A stretch of DNA of 64,000 nucleotides from Rikenella microfusus (GTDB lineage: Bacteria > Bacteroidota > Bacteroidia > Bacteroidales > VadinHA17), in assembly GCA_020722575.1 (NCBI GenBank), contig DYKN01000003.1:90759-154758 (forward strand), in the 5' to 3' direction. The notes beneath the pieces are model-generated. The model worked only from the letters and a program-made list of their open reading frames with translations, did not search any database and had not been told where the DNA came from. Made by a program: the position numbers and the translations under genes. Every line of letters begins with the position of its first letter. Position 1 is the first letter of the stretch. Of the stretch, positions 63,418 to 64,000 are shown piece by piece.

Positions 63418-63885
63418 CTATAATTTATCGTAAACCATTACTTCATAAAGGTCACCGTATGAAGATGAAGCGGTTGACTCAAGTACAAGATTACCGTTGC
63501 TCAATTTATATATTTCTGTTATGGTTATGTCACCTGCATCACCTGCATTCATCTTTGAAACAACCTTAAGAGAAGCTTTATCATCCGACCATACAGCTGT
63601 TGATTTTTTCTGGGATTCCATAAACCCCGGATTTATACATTCATTGCCGTCAAGAGTCAGCGTATCAACCGAAGTAAAGTCCTGACCCTGGAAATTTGAA
63701 TGTTTTTCAACCGTCATATTAATGCCCTCATGCTTGATTATTATTTCCAGCGGAGCCATGCTAAATTCTGTATTGAGCTGGCTTTTCTGAGTATTCAACT
63801 TCCATGAGCCTGAAAAATTAATACTCTGTGCTGATAATGCCATAGTTAACGTTAGTGCTGCAAATAATAGCAATTGTCTTTTCAT
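63418..63885 (-). CDS. small secreted beta-barrel (lipocalin-like) protein of unknown function
   Basis: A 155-residue protein with a clear type I signal peptide (MKRQLLLFAALTLTMALSAQ, cut after SAQ). The mature part starts INFSGSWKLNTQKSQL, a pattern seen in lipocalin-like proteins, and continues as alternating strands (LEIIIKHEGINMTVEKHSN, DSVDTLTLDG-like, KASLKVVSKMNAG, GNLVLESTASS). No catalytic motif is visible. A TATATTTG box lies upstream. Family assignment is tentative. Confidence 0.75.
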   Translation of the reverse strand: MKRQLLLFAALTLTMALSAQSINFSGSWKLNTQKSQLNTEFSMAPLEIIIKHEGINMTVEKHSNFQGQDFTSVDTLTLDGNECINPGFMESQKKSTAVWSDDKASLKVVSKMNAGDAGDITITEIYKLSNGNLVLESTASSSYGDLYEVMVYDKL

Positions 63886-63918
63886 GTTTTAATAATTTAG
63901 GTTTTACAACTTTATTGT

Positions 63919-63926
63919 CAAATATA
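63919..63926 (-). promoter_or_regulatory. -7 box TATATTTG for the 63418 gene (minus strand)
   Basis: Minus-strand TATATTTG matches TAnnTTTG, 33 bp upstream of the start codon. The nearest TTTG is 25 bp further upstream, slightly too far for a standard -33. Confidence 0.45.
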
Positions 63927-64000
63927 TTACTTTTTAAAGAAAATTACGGTTCAAATAATCCTGGAATTTTTCTTTATATTGATCTCCCACCGGTATATAT

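Noticed and set aside
1..64000. CRISPR arrays, insertion sequences, prophage or integrative elements
   Set aside because: No direct-repeat/spacer pattern, transposase, integrase or phage structural operon was found. The tail-fibre-like S74 protein has a signal peptide and no phage neighbours, so it is a cellular surface protein.

Overview
The window reads as chromosomal core sequence from a member of the Bacteroidota, most likely a Bacteroidales-like lineage. The evidence is low G+C; start sites preceded by A-rich sequence rather than strong Shine-Dalgarno motifs; repeated -7 boxes of the form TAnnTTTG, several with a TTTG about 19 bp upstream, as used by the primary sigma factor of this phylum; and characteristic families (GH97 and GH29 glycosidases, head-GIN lipoprotein, S74 autochaperone surface protein, DUF151-UVR protein, single-polypeptide ABCG-like transporter, long LysS). 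No phage, insertion sequence, CRISPR array or rRNA was seen. One tRNA gene is present.

Layout. 1-6.6 kb: end of an alpha-glucan phosphorylase facing a glycogen branching enzyme, ribF, ahcY, a Rieske-like lipoprotein and a small basic exported protein. 6.7-13.5 kb: greA with a terminator-like leader, HIT and ComF proteins, converging on a leftward unit serS - EamA exporter - S41 protease - ruvC, preceded by rplU-rpmA. 13.8-18.6 kb: rightward unit DUF151-UVR nuclease, GH97 glycosidase, thyA and folA with ATGA overlaps, then a lipoprotein. 18.8-24 kb: leftward tatC-lptB, tRNA-Leu, tig, clpP-clpX. 24-35 kb: recQ, a GT2 glycosyltransferase, and an arginine/carbamoyl-phosphate locus in which rightward argR-argG-argH lies between leftward carB and carA. 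35-41 kb: a lipoprotein, a 1040-residue ABC protein, rsmA and a MacB-type permease. 41.5-48.7 kb: purH followed by the cell-elongation operon mreBCD-mrdA-rodA. 48.7-58.4 kb: AcpH-like protein, a cDPG-synthetase-like GTPase, PfkB kinase, pgi, head-GIN lipoprotein, lysS, class IV aminotransferase, GH29 fucosidase. 58.6-64 kb: a two-gene unit (S74 autochaperone surface protein followed by a protein with a degenerate caspase-like N-terminus), a 666-bp gene-free spacer with structured elements, and a small lipocalin-like secreted protein.

Most genes are housekeeping. The less ordinary signals are regulatory or come from poorly described proteins: a tandem pair of ArgR operators with exact 21-bp spacing laid over the argR promoter and start codon; a terminator-like hairpin at the very start of the greA transcript; intrinsic terminators fused to the next gene's promoter (tig/clpP, head-GIN/pgi); the S74/caspase-like pair; a Rieske-type protein with CxH...CxxC instead of CxH...CxxH ligands; and a 57-residue basic tail on ribosomal protein L21. 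All family assignments come from motif reading, not from database searches.
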